From: an uncultured Sphingomonas sp.
GTDB taxonomy: Bacteria; Pseudomonadota; Alphaproteobacteria; Sphingomonadales; Sphingomonadaceae
Reading direction: 5' to 3'
Assembly (NCBI RefSeq): GCF_913062585.1
Contig: NZ_CAJXWX010000018.1
Coordinates: 1-64,000 of the forward strand
Length of the DNA: 64,000 nucleotides
In this document: positions 9,711-19,170 of the stretch, piece after piece
Numbering within the stretch: the stretch's first letter is position 1
How the letters are laid out: each line of letters starts with the position of its first letter
Position numbers and translations under genes: made by a program
Notes under the pieces: model-generated
Database searches by the model: none
What the model was told of the DNA's origin: nothing
What the model saw: the letters and a program-made list of their open reading frames with translations, nothing else

Positions 9711-11174
9711 TTAGGAAGAAGGGCGCCAGCCCAGGCCGAGCGCCTTTTGCAGCGCCACATAGTCATTGGTCAGCCCGGCGACCGCCTGCGACAGCGACTG
9801 TTCCGCGGCCACCCGCTGGCGCTCCGCATCCAGCGTGTCGATCAGGGTCGCCGCGCCTGCGCGATACCGCTGCTGCATCAACACCGCCGAGCGGTCCGCC
9901 GACGCCTTTGCCCTGGCCAGCGTTGCCACCGTATTGCGCCGCGCCCGGAAGCGCGACAGCGCATCCTCGGCATCGCGCAGCGCCGAGAGGACCGCGCCGC
10001 GATACCGCGCCTCCGCCTCGTCGCGCGCGCCCTCGGCCTGGCCGACGCGCGCATTGGCGCGGCCGAAGTTCAGCACATTCCACTGCAGCATCGGCGCGCC
10101 CAGCGTCACCAGATTGTCGAGATCGGTCAGCGCGTCGAGCGAGGTCCCGCCGATGCCGATGATCCCCATCAGGTTGAGCCGAGGGAACTTCGCCGCCTCC
10201 GCCACACCGATCTTCGCGGTCTGTGCCGCCAGGTTGCGCTCGGCGGCGCGGATGTCGGGGCGGCGCTGGAGCAGCGCGGTCGGATCGCCGACCGCCACCT
10301 GCGCCGGGGGCAGCGGCACCGGCGCCGCCGGGGTCAGCCGCTGGTCGAGCGTTCCGGGTGCCTCGCCGATCAGGATGGCCAGCGCATTGAGATAGGTCTC
10401 GACCGACGACGATAGCGGCAGGATCTGCGCATCGGTGCTCTCCACCTGGTTGCGCAACCGCTCGACCTCCAGCTGCGACGCGGTGCCGTTATTAAACCGC
10501 TGGAGCGTCAGGTTCAGCGTGTCCCGCTGCATCTTCGACGCCTGGCGCGCCAGGATCAGCCGCTGCTGCGCATCGCGAAGCCCGATATAGGCCTGGGCGA
10601 CGTCGGCGCTGAGCGAGACCTGCGCATCGGCGACATTGGCCTCCGCCGCCTCGGCGCTGGCGCGGGCGGCCTCGACCGTGCGGCGGCGACCGCCGAACAG
10701 GTCGATCTCCCAGCTGGCGTCGAAGCCCAGGTTAAAGAAGTCGACATTCGTCCCTGCGCCCGACCCGCCGGATCCGCCACCATTGGCGCCGCCCTGTTCT
10801 TCGCCGCCGCCCAGGTTCAGCGCGGGCAGATCGGCATGGAGATAGGTCGCGCTGGCATTGGCGTTGGGCGCCTGGTTGGCGCGCTCCAGCCGCAGCGACG
10901 CGCGCGCCTGCTTCAACCGGGCCTGTGCCACCGCGACGTTGGGATTGGACGCCAGCGCCTGCTCTTCCAGCCAGCTCAGCATGGGATCGTTGAGCGTCGT
11001 CCACCAGTCGGCGACCGCAGGCGCGGTCGTCGCCAGCGTGGTGTCGGCGCGCACGAACCCGGCGGGCGGGGTCGCGGCCGAGCCGATGGCCTTGGGCGGT
11101 CCGGCATAGTTGGGGCCGACGGTGCAGGCCCCCAGCAGGAGGAGCGGGATGAGGGAAAGCTGCTTGCGCATCAT
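9711..11174 (-). CDS. RND/MFS efflux outer membrane lipoprotein, NodT family
   Basis: Lipobox LLLLGACTVGPNYAGPP; NodT-type repeats; ends ALGLGWRPSS. Start refined downstream of the track start. Confidence 0.9.
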   Translation of the reverse strand: MMRKQLSLIPLLLLGACTVGPNYAGPPKAIGSAATPPAGFVRADTTLATTAPAVADWWTTLNDPMLSWLEEQALASNPNVAVAQARLKQARASLRLERANQAPNANASATYLHADLPALNLGGGEEQGGANGGGSGGSGAGTNVDFFNLGFDASWEIDLFGGRRRTVEAARASAEAAEANVADAQVSLSADVAQAYIGLRDAQQRLILARQASKMQRDTLNLTLQRFNNGTASQLEVERLRNQVESTDAQILPLSSSVETYLNALAILIGEAPGTLDQRLTPAAPVPLPPAQVAVGDPTALLQRRPDIRAAERNLAAQTAKIGVAEAAKFPRLNLMGIIGIGGTSLDALTDLDNLVTLGAPMLQWNVLNFGRANARVGQAEGARDEAEARYRGAVLSALRDAEDALSRFRARRNTVATLARAKASADRSAVLMQQRYRAGAATLIDTLDAERQRVAAEQSLSQAVAGLTNDYVALQKALGLGWRPSS

Positions 11175-11179
11175 GGTTC

Positions 11180-12769
11180 TCAATGCATCGCCACCGGGCC
11201 GCCCTTGGGCAGCGGGCGGAGGAACAGGACAAGCGGCATCACCATGATGATGCCGACGCACAGGATGAAGAACAGGTCGTTATAGGTCATGACCAGCGCC
11301 TGCTGCCGGATCGTGTTGCCGATCATGCGCAGCGCGGCGTCACTGTTGCCGAATTGCTGGGTCAGCGCGTCGATCCAGCCCTGGGTCGAACCCGAATTGG
11401 CCGACAGCGATTCCTCCAGACGACGTTCGTGCAGGAAGCTGCGCTGATCCTGCACGGTGGCGATACCCGCCAGCGCGAAGGAGCCGCCCAGGTTGCGCGC
11501 TGCGCTGAACAGCCCGGCCGCATCGCCCGCCTGCGACGGCGGCACAGAGGAGATGGCGGCCTGGTTCAGGAACAACATGCCCAAAATCGTGCCGACGCCG
11601 CGCAGCAGCTGCGAATCCGTGAACGAACTGCCGGTCGAATCCGCAGTCAGCACCGTGTCGATCCCCGCACTCAGCGCCATGATCCCCAGGCCCAGACCCA
11701 CCGCGATACGGATGTCGACCCTTTTGATGAGGATCGGCGTGAACGGCATCATGATCAGGCTGGGGATACCGCTGAGCAGCACGACCTTGCCCGACTGGAA
11801 CGCGTTATAGCCCGCGATCGAGGCCAGGAACTGCGGGATCACATAGGAGGTGCCATAGAGCACCATGCCCAGCACGATCCCCATGATGACCACGCTGCCG
11901 AACTGACGATCGAGCAGCAACTTCAGGCGGATGACCGGCTTGGACGCGACGAACTGTCCCGCGAACAACAGGCCGAAGCCGACGATCGACAGGACGGTCA
12001 GTTCGATGATCTCCCGCGATTCGAACCATTGCTCGCGCTGCCCCTCTTCCAGCACCACGGTCAGGCCGCCCAGCCCCAGCGCCAGCCCGGCAATGCCCAG
12101 CCAGTCGGCCTTGGCCAGCTCCGACAGATGCGCCTTCTGGTGTGGCAGACCGACGAGCAGGAGCGTGACGAGCACCGCGCCGACCGGAATGTTCAGGAAA
12201 AAGGCATAGTGCCAGCTGACATTCTCGGTCAGCCAGCCGCCGATCAGCGGCCCCATGACGGGGCCCAGAATGGCGGTGACGCCAAAGAACGCCGTGCCGA
12301 TCGGCTGCTGCTCGCGCGGCAATCGGGTGGCGATGATGGTCAGCGCGGTCGGGATCAACGCGCCGCCGGTAATGCCCTGGCCTGCGCGCCCGATGATCAT
12401 CATCGTCAGGTTGGTCGACAGACCGCATACGACCGAAAAGCCGGTGAACAGGATCGAGGCGATCAGCAGGAAGGTACGCAGGCCCAGCAGCCGCTCCAGC
12501 CAGGCGGACAGCGGGATGATGATGATCTCGGCGACCAGATAGGAGGTCGCGATCCACGTCCCCTCCGTCCCGCTCGCGCCGATCTCGCCCTGGATGGTCG
12601 GCAGCGCGGAATTGACGATCGAGATGTCGAGCGTCGCCATCAGCGCGCCGATGCTGCCCGCCGCGACGGCGAGCCAGGCGGTAAGGTCGGCCCTGGCCGG
12701 CGCGCCGCCCGCCGGGGCGGCGGCCGAACCGGCCTTCATGCCCTTGGACGGGGCGGCGGCCGCGCTCAC
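11180..12769 (-). CDS. DHA2-family MFS multidrug efflux permease (EmrB/QacA type)
   Basis: 14-TM-like ORF with LDISIVNSALPTIQGEIGAS, GTEGTWIATSYLVAEII, GRAGQGITGGALIPTALTII. Confidence 0.93.
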   Translation of the reverse strand: MSAAAAPSKGMKAGSAAAPAGGAPARADLTAWLAVAAGSIGALMATLDISIVNSALPTIQGEIGASGTEGTWIATSYLVAEIIIIPLSAWLERLLGLRTFLLIASILFTGFSVVCGLSTNLTMMIIGRAGQGITGGALIPTALTIIATRLPREQQPIGTAFFGVTAILGPVMGPLIGGWLTENVSWHYAFFLNIPVGAVLVTLLLVGLPHQKAHLSELAKADWLGIAGLALGLGGLTVVLEEGQREQWFESREIIELTVLSIVGFGLLFAGQFVASKPVIRLKLLLDRQFGSVVIMGIVLGMVLYGTSYVIPQFLASIAGYNAFQSGKVVLLSGIPSLIMMPFTPILIKRVDIRIAVGLGLGIMALSAGIDTVLTADSTGSSFTDSQLLRGVGTILGMLFLNQAAISSVPPSQAGDAAGLFSAARNLGGSFALAGIATVQDQRSFLHERRLEESLSANSGSTQGWIDALTQQFGNSDAALRMIGNTIRQQALVMTYNDLFFILCVGIIMVMPLVLFLRPLPKGGPVAMH

Positions 12770-13962
12770 CGGCCCTGCGCCCCCTGCCGCGCGTCGTTAT
12801 GCTGCTCCTGCTGCTCGGCGATCCGCTTCAGCGCGCCCTTGGCGGACCGGGTGTCGACGATCACCTCGACCGACATGCCCGGCACCATCAGCGCACGGGT
12901 CTGCGCATCGGCGTCGACCGCGATACGGACGGGCACGCGCTGCACGATCTTGGTGAAATTGCCGGTCGCATTCTGCGGCGGCAGCAGCGAGAATTGCGCA
13001 CCGGTGCCCGGCGCCACGCTCTCGACATGGCCATGGATTTCGACGCCCGGCAGTGCATCGACCTCGATCTTCACCGGCTGGCCCGGACGCATCAGGCCCA
13101 GCTGCGTCTCCTTGAAGTTCGCGTTTATATAGAGCTGGTTGACCGGCACGATCGACATGGTCCGGGTACCGGCCTGCAGGAACTGGCCGACGCGCACCGT
13201 CTTGTTGCCGACTCGGCCCGCGATCGAGGCGCGGATCAGGGTCGAGTTCAGATTGACGTCCGCGGCCTCCAGTTGCGCCTTCGCGGCCTGACCCTGCGAA
13301 CGCGCCTGCTGGACCTGCGCCTCGAGCGTGCCGATACGGCGACGCGACGCGGACAACGCGGCATTGGCCGCCGCGACCTTGGCATTGGCCTGACGCGCCT
13401 GGTTCTGAAGCTGGGACAGGCGCTCGCGGCTCTCCGCCCCCGTCGCGGCGAGCGGGGTGTAGCGGGCGACCTCGGCCTGGGCGAAGACGGCGTCGCTCTG
13501 CGCGGCGCGAAGATCGGCCTCGGAGCGGTCGATCGCGGCCTGCTGTTCCTTGATCTGCGCCTGCACGCCCTCGACATTGGCGCGCGCCACACCGATCTGC
13601 GCCTGGATCTGCGCGGTCTGCGCACGATAGTCGCGGATGTCGATCTGCAGCAGCGGCTGGCCCGCCTGGACATTCTGGTTTTCGCCGACGAACACCTTGT
13701 CGACATAGCCTGACACCTTGGGCGCTACCGTCACTGCATCGGCCTGGATGAAGGCGTCGTTGGTCGACTGCATATATTGACCGACGCTGTTGTAGTTCGC
13801 GTACCAGAACACGCCGACGATGATGGCGACGGCGGCGACGACCAGCAGGATGATGCGGATACGCCGCTTCTTGCCGGGCGATACGGGGGTGGTGTTCTCC
13901 GACTCGGCCGTCTCGTTCTCGGCCGCGCCCTGCCCCTCATTCACTTGGTTTGCGTCGGCCAT
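12766..13962 (-). CDS. HlyD/EmrA-family membrane fusion protein
   Basis: Single TM then ANYNSVGQYMQSTNDAFIQADAVTVAPKVSGYVDKVFV; 4-nt overlap with emrB-like gene. Start MADANQ preferred to the track start. Confidence 0.93.
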   Translation of the reverse strand: MADANQVNEGQGAAENETAESENTTPVSPGKKRRIRIILLVVAAVAIIVGVFWYANYNSVGQYMQSTNDAFIQADAVTVAPKVSGYVDKVFVGENQNVQAGQPLLQIDIRDYRAQTAQIQAQIGVARANVEGVQAQIKEQQAAIDRSEADLRAAQSDAVFAQAEVARYTPLAATGAESRERLSQLQNQARQANAKVAAANAALSASRRRIGTLEAQVQQARSQGQAAKAQLEAADVNLNSTLIRASIAGRVGNKTVRVGQFLQAGTRTMSIVPVNQLYINANFKETQLGLMRPGQPVKIEVDALPGVEIHGHVESVAPGTGAQFSLLPPQNATGNFTKIVQRVPVRIAVDADAQTRALMVPGMSVEVIVDTRSAKGALKRIAEQQEQHNDARQGAQGR

Positions 13963-14058
13963 CCCGGCCTCCCTGTCGATGGAATCAATAGAACTGGATG
14001 GTGCATTTGCTCGCACTTGCACAATAAGGCAAGACCATTTATTGAGCTACCTCATATT

Positions 14059-14493
14059 ATGTCCGATCATGAAACCCTGGCGGTCCGCTACAGCCGTATC
14101 TATCTGCGCTTCCACCGGCTGCTCGATCGACAGATGGCGGCGCAGGGCGCGTCGCTGGCGCGCACGAAGATGCTCCACTTCATCGCCAACAACGCGCCGG
14201 TCCGCGCCGCCGATGTCGCCGACTGGTTCGACCTCGCCCCCCGCACGGTGACGCAGGCGATCGACACGATGGAGCGTGATGGGCTGGTGGTGCGGGTGCC
14301 GGATCCCGTCGACCGGCGGGCCAAACGGCTGGACATCACCGAACATGGCCGACAGGTCCTGCAACAGACCGAACCGCTTCGCCGCGCGTTGATCGGCCAG
14401 GCCTTCGGACTGTTGAGTGACGAGGAAATTGCGCAATTCGCGCGCATTCTGGACAAGATGGAACAGGCGATCGACAATACGCCGGAGGCTTGA
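14059..14493 (+). CDS. MarR-family transcriptional regulator
   Basis: MSDHETLAVRYSRIYLRFHRLLDRQMAAQG...VADWFDLAPRTVTQAIDTMERDGLVVRVPDPVDRRAKRLDITEHG winged helix; divergent from the efflux operon. Confidence 0.92.
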   Translation: MSDHETLAVRYSRIYLRFHRLLDRQMAAQGASLARTKMLHFIANNAPVRAADVADWFDLAPRTVTQAIDTMERDGLVVRVPDPVDRRAKRLDITEHGRQVLQQTEPLRRALIGQAFGLLSDEEIAQFARILDKMEQAIDNTPEA

Positions 14494-14546
14494 ATGCCCT
14501 GTGTGTCGCCGCCAGCGTGCCATGGCTTACCCCTGAGTTTCGGTGC

Positions 14547-15014
14547 CTATCGCCCTTCGCCGTAAAGCTTCAGGGCGGCGGGTGGATCGCTCGGCAATTC
14601 GCCCCGCGCGACACGCAGCGCCGCCCGAACGGCGGCCCCCAGGCTGCCGGCCCGGAACGGCTTGGCGATGCAGCCGATAACCAGCGGATGGCCGCCGCGC
14701 TCGGGGCAATTTCCGCTGAGGAAAACACATGGGATGCCACGCTCGGCGAGCAGCTGCGCGGCGGTCAGGCCGCTATCGCCTTCGGCCAGCTTGACGTCGC
14801 ACAGGGCCAGGTCGGGCCGCTCGGTTTCTGCCAGCGTAATCGCCGCCGCGACCGTGTCCGCGATACCGATCACGCGGTGCCCGTGAAGGGTCAGGGCGTC
14901 CTCGACCAGCATGGCGACCAGCGCTTCGTCCTCGATGATCAGCAGGTTCAGCGGATCGTCCGCGCTGAAATCGTCACTGGCGCGGCTGGCGATGCCCGTG
15001 TTCGCCACCGTCAT
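14547..15014 (-). CDS. Response regulator (single receiver domain)
   Basis: NLLIIEDEALVAMLVEDALTLHGHRVIGIADT...DLALCDVKLAEGDSG. Confidence 0.88.
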   Translation of the reverse strand: MTVANTGIASRASDDFSADDPLNLLIIEDEALVAMLVEDALTLHGHRVIGIADTVAAAITLAETERPDLALCDVKLAEGDSGLTAAQLLAERGIPCVFLSGNCPERGGHPLVIGCIAKPFRAGSLGAAVRAALRVARGELPSDPPAALKLYGEGR

Positions 15015-16146
15015 GCGGCATGACCAAGATCAGGCACCCATCATCCTCGCTCGCCATGGTCGCACGCAGCTGGTGGCAAAGCCGTGCGACCAGCCGATCT
15101 CGTTCGACCAGATCCGCGATCCGCCCCCATCCAGCCGCGTCAAACGAGATACGCAGTATTTCGTTCCCCGCCTCTTCGCCGCCCGACTCTTCGGTAACAG
15201 TCAGGGCGATGTCGGGCACGCCTTCGGCCCGCGCCATCATTGCGTCGAGCAGCAGCGCGGCCGCCACAGCCCGTTCGATCGGCAGCGCGATCTGCCGGTC
15301 CGCGACGATCCGCGCCTCCGGCCCGTCGGCGCGCAGCTGCGCGATCACGTCGCCGAACAACGCCGACAGGTCGACCAGCCCCGGATCGGCGGTCGCGTAA
15401 AGCGGGCGATGGGCGCTGGCGAGCACCTGCAACCGCTCTGTCGCGCGGAGCAACGCCCGGCGCGTGTCGGGGTCGGCCGCCTGCCGTGCTTCGTGCGAAA
15501 CCAGGCCGATCGCCACCTGAAGCGCGTTGCGGACCCGGTGGTTCAATTCCGCCAGCAATCGCGCTTGGGCCTCCAGCCCGTGGCGCATCGCCTCCTCGAT
15601 CCGCAAGCGATGCTGGGCCAGCGAGGCATAATGGCAAAGCAGCGAAAGCAGCCGCCGCTCCTCCTCGGCAAAGGGCCGCGCGGCGCGGCGGCCGAACCCC
15701 AGCGTGCCGAGCAGGTCGTCACCATGCAGCATCGGCATACACAGATAGACCTCGATGCCCAGCGACCGGACGAAGCCGGTCCGGGCCTCGCCGCTCTGCT
15801 GGATACCGGTCAGATGCAGTGCACGCCGCTCGCACATCGCCTGTCCACAGGCCGATCCCTCGATCTTCAGCAGGGCCGCCGCCTGGCGCTCCTCACCGGT
15901 CAGGCCGCCCGAAGCCGCCAGTCGTGTCGCATCGCCGTCGCGCCGGAAGTGGAAAAAGACATCGAGGTCCAGTTCGTCGCGGATCAGCGCGAACAGCGAT
16001 TCGAGCATTACGGCGGGATCGTCCGCCATCATCAACCGCTCGGTCGCCGCCGTGACCAGGGCCAGATGGCGCCAGGGATCGGCGGCGATCATATCGCCGG
16101 TCGGCGACCGGACGGGGCTCGGGGACGAAATGGGCGGCACCTTCAC
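14974..16146 (-). CDS. GAF-domain sensor histidine kinase, HWE/HisKA_2 type
   Basis: GAF-like N-terminus and LLAELNHRVRNALQVAIGLVSHEARQ phosphoacceptor motif. Confidence 0.85.
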   Translation of the reverse strand: MKVPPISSPSPVRSPTGDMIAADPWRHLALVTAATERLMMADDPAVMLESLFALIRDELDLDVFFHFRRDGDATRLAASGGLTGEERQAAALLKIEGSACGQAMCERRALHLTGIQQSGEARTGFVRSLGIEVYLCMPMLHGDDLLGTLGFGRRAARPFAEEERRLLSLLCHYASLAQHRLRIEEAMRHGLEAQARLLAELNHRVRNALQVAIGLVSHEARQAADPDTRRALLRATERLQVLASAHRPLYATADPGLVDLSALFGDVIAQLRADGPEARIVADRQIALPIERAVAAALLLDAMMARAEGVPDIALTVTEESGGEEAGNEILRISFDAAGWGRIADLVERDRLVARLCHQLRATMASEDDGCLILVMPHDGGEHGHRQPRQ

Positions 16147-16246
16147 CGAATACCCCTACCGATCCGTCCATCCAAGGGGGCCCCGCCCGCGATGCGGCGA
16201 ACCGCACATGATGCTGGGCGGGAGCCCCCTCACCTCGTCCGGTGGA

Positions 16247-18211
16247 TCAGCGCGCGATCACCGCCGACTGGTCGAGCGGCACCACCGGCAACCATACCCG
16301 GCTGGCATTCGCGCCGCCGCGCTCCAGCGTGATCGTCGCCTTCTTGTAATCGCCGGGCTTGGCGGTGAAGATATTGGGGACGAAGGTCTGCGGGTTGCGG
16401 TCGTACAGCGGGAACAGGCTCGATTGGACCTGGACCATGATCCGGTGCCCCGGCTGGAACACATGGTTCACGGCGGGCAGGCGGAACTTATACTCCTGCA
16501 CCTTGCCCGCCGGGATCGCGGTCGGGTTGGAGAAGCTGTTACGATAGCGACCGCGGAAGATGTCGAGGCTGATCGGCAGTTCATAGCCGCCCATCTTCGG
16601 ATCCACCGCATTTTCAGGCGGCAGCACGTCGATGATCTTCACCACGAAATCGCCATCGGTGCCGGTCGTCCGCGCGAACAGATCGGCAAACGGCACGCCG
16701 GACACGCGCACCGCCTTGGTCAGGACCGGCGTCGTATAGGTCACGACGTCGCTGCGACCGTCCACATGGCGCTGATCGCTGACCAGCCAGTCGCCCCAGC
16801 GGCCATCGTCGAAACTGACCGGCCGCGACAGATGCGGCACCGGATTGGCGGGGTCGGAGACATAGGCATCCTGTCCCGCCCCCGGCTTGTCGAAGCTCAA
16901 ACCCTTGCCGTCCGCCAGATAGAGCGGGGTCAGTGGCGTCGTACAGCCGCTCTGGCAAGCGAGCGGCCACTGGGTCAGCTTGTCCCAGTGATTCTCACCC
17001 GTGTTGTAGATGGCGGCGCTGGGCAGGTTGGCGGCGGGGCCGTCCTTCAGATACTGGTTGAACAGCGGCAGGACCATGTCTTCGCGGAACTGCTTGGCGG
17101 TGTCGCCATTCCACTGGAACGGGCCCAGGCTGGTGCCGGTCCGGTTGATCTGGCTGTGCCGCCACGGGCCCATCACCAGGAAGTTGTTGCCGAGCTTCCC
17201 CTTGGCCTTCAGCGCTTCCCAGCTATGGATGGCGCCGTACATGTCCTCCTGGTCCCACAGTCCCTGTTCCCAGAGGGTCGGCACGTTGGAGGGGTTCGCC
17301 GCCAGCAGCTTGTCGAGCGCCTGGCCCTGCCAGTAGAAATCATAGGACGGATGCTGGACGATACGCTGCCAGAAAGGCAGCTGGTCGTAACCCGACTTCT
17401 TCGCCCAGTCATTGGCCGAGCCGTAGCGGAAATTCTCGTAATCGTCGTATCCGCCGCTCGACGGGGCCTTGCCTTCGCCCTTGTAGCCGGTCTGCGCGCC
17501 GATCCAGCCGATATTGGCGAGGCGGAACGCGCCGTAATGGAACCAGTCGTCGCCCATCCAGCCGTCGATCATCGGGCTTTCGGGTGCGGCGACCTTCAGC
17601 GCGGGATGCGGGTTGAGCAGCGCCATGACGACCGTAAAGCCCTCATAGGACGAACCGATCATGCCGACCCGGCCGTTCGACTGGGGCAGGTTCGCCTTGT
17701 TCACCAGCCAGTCGATCGTGTCATAGGCATCGGTCGTGTGATCGACCTTCGTCGCATTGAGCGGGCCGATCACCGGGCGCGTGACGACATAGTCGCCCTC
17801 GGAGCCATATTTGCCGCGAATGTCCTGATAGACGCGGATATAGCCCGCCTTGACGAACTCCTCGTCGGCCAGCGGTAGCGCCTCGATCATCTTGGTGCTG
17901 TCCGACCGCTTGGCGCGGCCCGCCGCATTATAGGGGGTGCGGGTCAGCACGATGGGTGCGTTCACCGCATCCTTGGGGATGACGATGACGGTGTAGAGCT
18001 TCACCCCGTCGCGCATCGGGATCATCACCTCGCGCTTGATATAGTCGCGCTCGGCGACGTTGGTCGGCGGCGTGAAGTGGGGCGGGATGTCGCTGACCGT
18101 GGAGTCGGTGACGATCCGGACCGGCGCGGTCGGCGGGCTGGATTGCTGGGCGGCGGCGGGGCTCAGGATGGCGAGCGTGCTCGCGGCCAACAAAAGGTTA
18201 CGCAACGTCAT
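16247..18211 (-). CDS. CocE/NonD-family X-Pro dipeptidyl-peptidase-like hydrolase
   Basis: MRDGVKLYTVIVIPKD, GKYGSEGDYV, GRVGMIGSSYEGFTVVMAL (GxSYxG), MGPWRHSQ; signal peptide. Confidence 0.92.
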   Translation of the reverse strand: MTLRNLLLAASTLAILSPAAAQQSSPPTAPVRIVTDSTVSDIPPHFTPPTNVAERDYIKREVMIPMRDGVKLYTVIVIPKDAVNAPIVLTRTPYNAAGRAKRSDSTKMIEALPLADEEFVKAGYIRVYQDIRGKYGSEGDYVVTRPVIGPLNATKVDHTTDAYDTIDWLVNKANLPQSNGRVGMIGSSYEGFTVVMALLNPHPALKVAAPESPMIDGWMGDDWFHYGAFRLANIGWIGAQTGYKGEGKAPSSGGYDDYENFRYGSANDWAKKSGYDQLPFWQRIVQHPSYDFYWQGQALDKLLAANPSNVPTLWEQGLWDQEDMYGAIHSWEALKAKGKLGNNFLVMGPWRHSQINRTGTSLGPFQWNGDTAKQFREDMVLPLFNQYLKDGPAANLPSAAIYNTGENHWDKLTQWPLACQSGCTTPLTPLYLADGKGLSFDKPGAGQDAYVSDPANPVPHLSRPVSFDDGRWGDWLVSDQRHVDGRSDVVTYTTPVLTKAVRVSGVPFADLFARTTGTDGDFVVKIIDVLPPENAVDPKMGGYELPISLDIFRGRYRNSFSNPTAIPAGKVQEYKFRLPAVNHVFQPGHRIMVQVQSSLFPLYDRNPQTFVPNIFTAKPGDYKKATITLERGGANASRVWLPVVPLDQSAVIAR

Positions 18212-18289
18212 GACAGATCCCCCTCATGGATCGGTTGATGCCCCATCGTGCCGCGCCGCGCGGCGCAGGGCAACCGGTGGATGCCACCA

Positions 18290-18306
18290 ATGATACATGG
18301 TATCAT
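18290..18306. promoter_or_regulatory. Candidate GntR/FadR-family operator (perfect palindrome)
   Basis: ATGATAC-ATG-GTATCAT, 7-bp arms with 3-bp spacer, in the divergent region between the hydrolase and the GntR regulator. Confidence 0.55.
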
Positions 18307-18444
18307 TCAGCAGGCAAGGCTATGCCCCTTGATCCCGTGCTTTTCTTTCTGCCGGACGGTCCATAGAAAGAAAGGTCTGACAACACGGCCATCTGACAGC
18401 ATGGACGGGGCAATGCCCCGCCGAACCGGGGAGGAACCATCCGA

Positions 18445-19152
18445 GTGACGACAGTGAAGCGACGCGGACCCGCACACAGCGCGCTGGCGCGGGATATCGG
18501 TGTCGCCATCGTGACCGGCCGGATTCCCACCGGCTCCACCCTGCCCGGCGAGGTCGAGATCGCCGAACAGCGCGGCATGTCGCGCTCGGTCGTGCGCGAG
18601 GCGCTGCGCATGTTGTCGGCCAAGGGGCTGGTGGTCAGCAAGCCCAAGGCCGGGACGCGGGTGCGCGAGCGGCTGGAGTGGAACCTGCTCGACCCCGAAC
18701 TGCTCGCCTGGATGTTCGAGGGCGAGCCGCCCGCCGGTTTCGTCACCAGCCTGTTCCAGCTCCGTCTGATCGTCGAGCCCGCCGCCGCCGAACTGGCCGC
18801 CGTGAAGCGCGACACCCGCCAGCTGTCGCGCATGGGCGCCGCGCTGGAGGCGATGGGCGAGCATGGCCTGCACACCGAACAGGGCCGTGCGGCCGACCAG
18901 CTGTTCCACAACATCATCCTGGAGGCGACGGGCAACGAGCTGCTGATCAGCCTGTCGGGCAGCATCGGCGCGGCGGTTCGCTGGACGACGCTCTACAAGC
19001 ATCGCAGCGCCAAGCTGCCCCGCGATTCCATGCCCGAGCATCGCCACCTGTTCGCCGCCATCGCGGATTCGGACGCGGCGGCCGCCCGCGCGGCGACGAT
19101 CGTGTTGGTCGAGCAGGCCCGCGAGGATACCGAGCGCGCGCTGGCGCGCTGA
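18445..19152 (+). CDS. FadR-subfamily GntR transcriptional regulator
   Basis: GTG start; GSTLPGEVEIAEQRGMSRSVVREALRMLSAKGLVVSKPKAGTRVRER and FCD domain. Confidence 0.92.
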   Translation: MTTVKRRGPAHSALARDIGVAIVTGRIPTGSTLPGEVEIAEQRGMSRSVVREALRMLSAKGLVVSKPKAGTRVRERLEWNLLDPELLAWMFEGEPPAGFVTSLFQLRLIVEPAAAELAAVKRDTRQLSRMGAALEAMGEHGLHTEQGRAADQLFHNIILEATGNELLISLSGSIGAAVRWTTLYKHRSAKLPRDSMPEHRHLFAAIADSDAAAARAATIVLVEQAREDTERALAR

Positions 19153-19170
19153 TCGGCTGGCGCTCAGGCA

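Noticed and set aside
9590-10162. 190-aa plus-strand Arg/Pro-rich ORF
   Set aside because: Consists of the palindromic intergenic repeat followed by antisense of the efflux outer-membrane gene.
11183-13132. 649-aa plus-strand ORF
   Set aside because: Antisense to the MFS permease and HlyD genes; composition is typical antisense translation.
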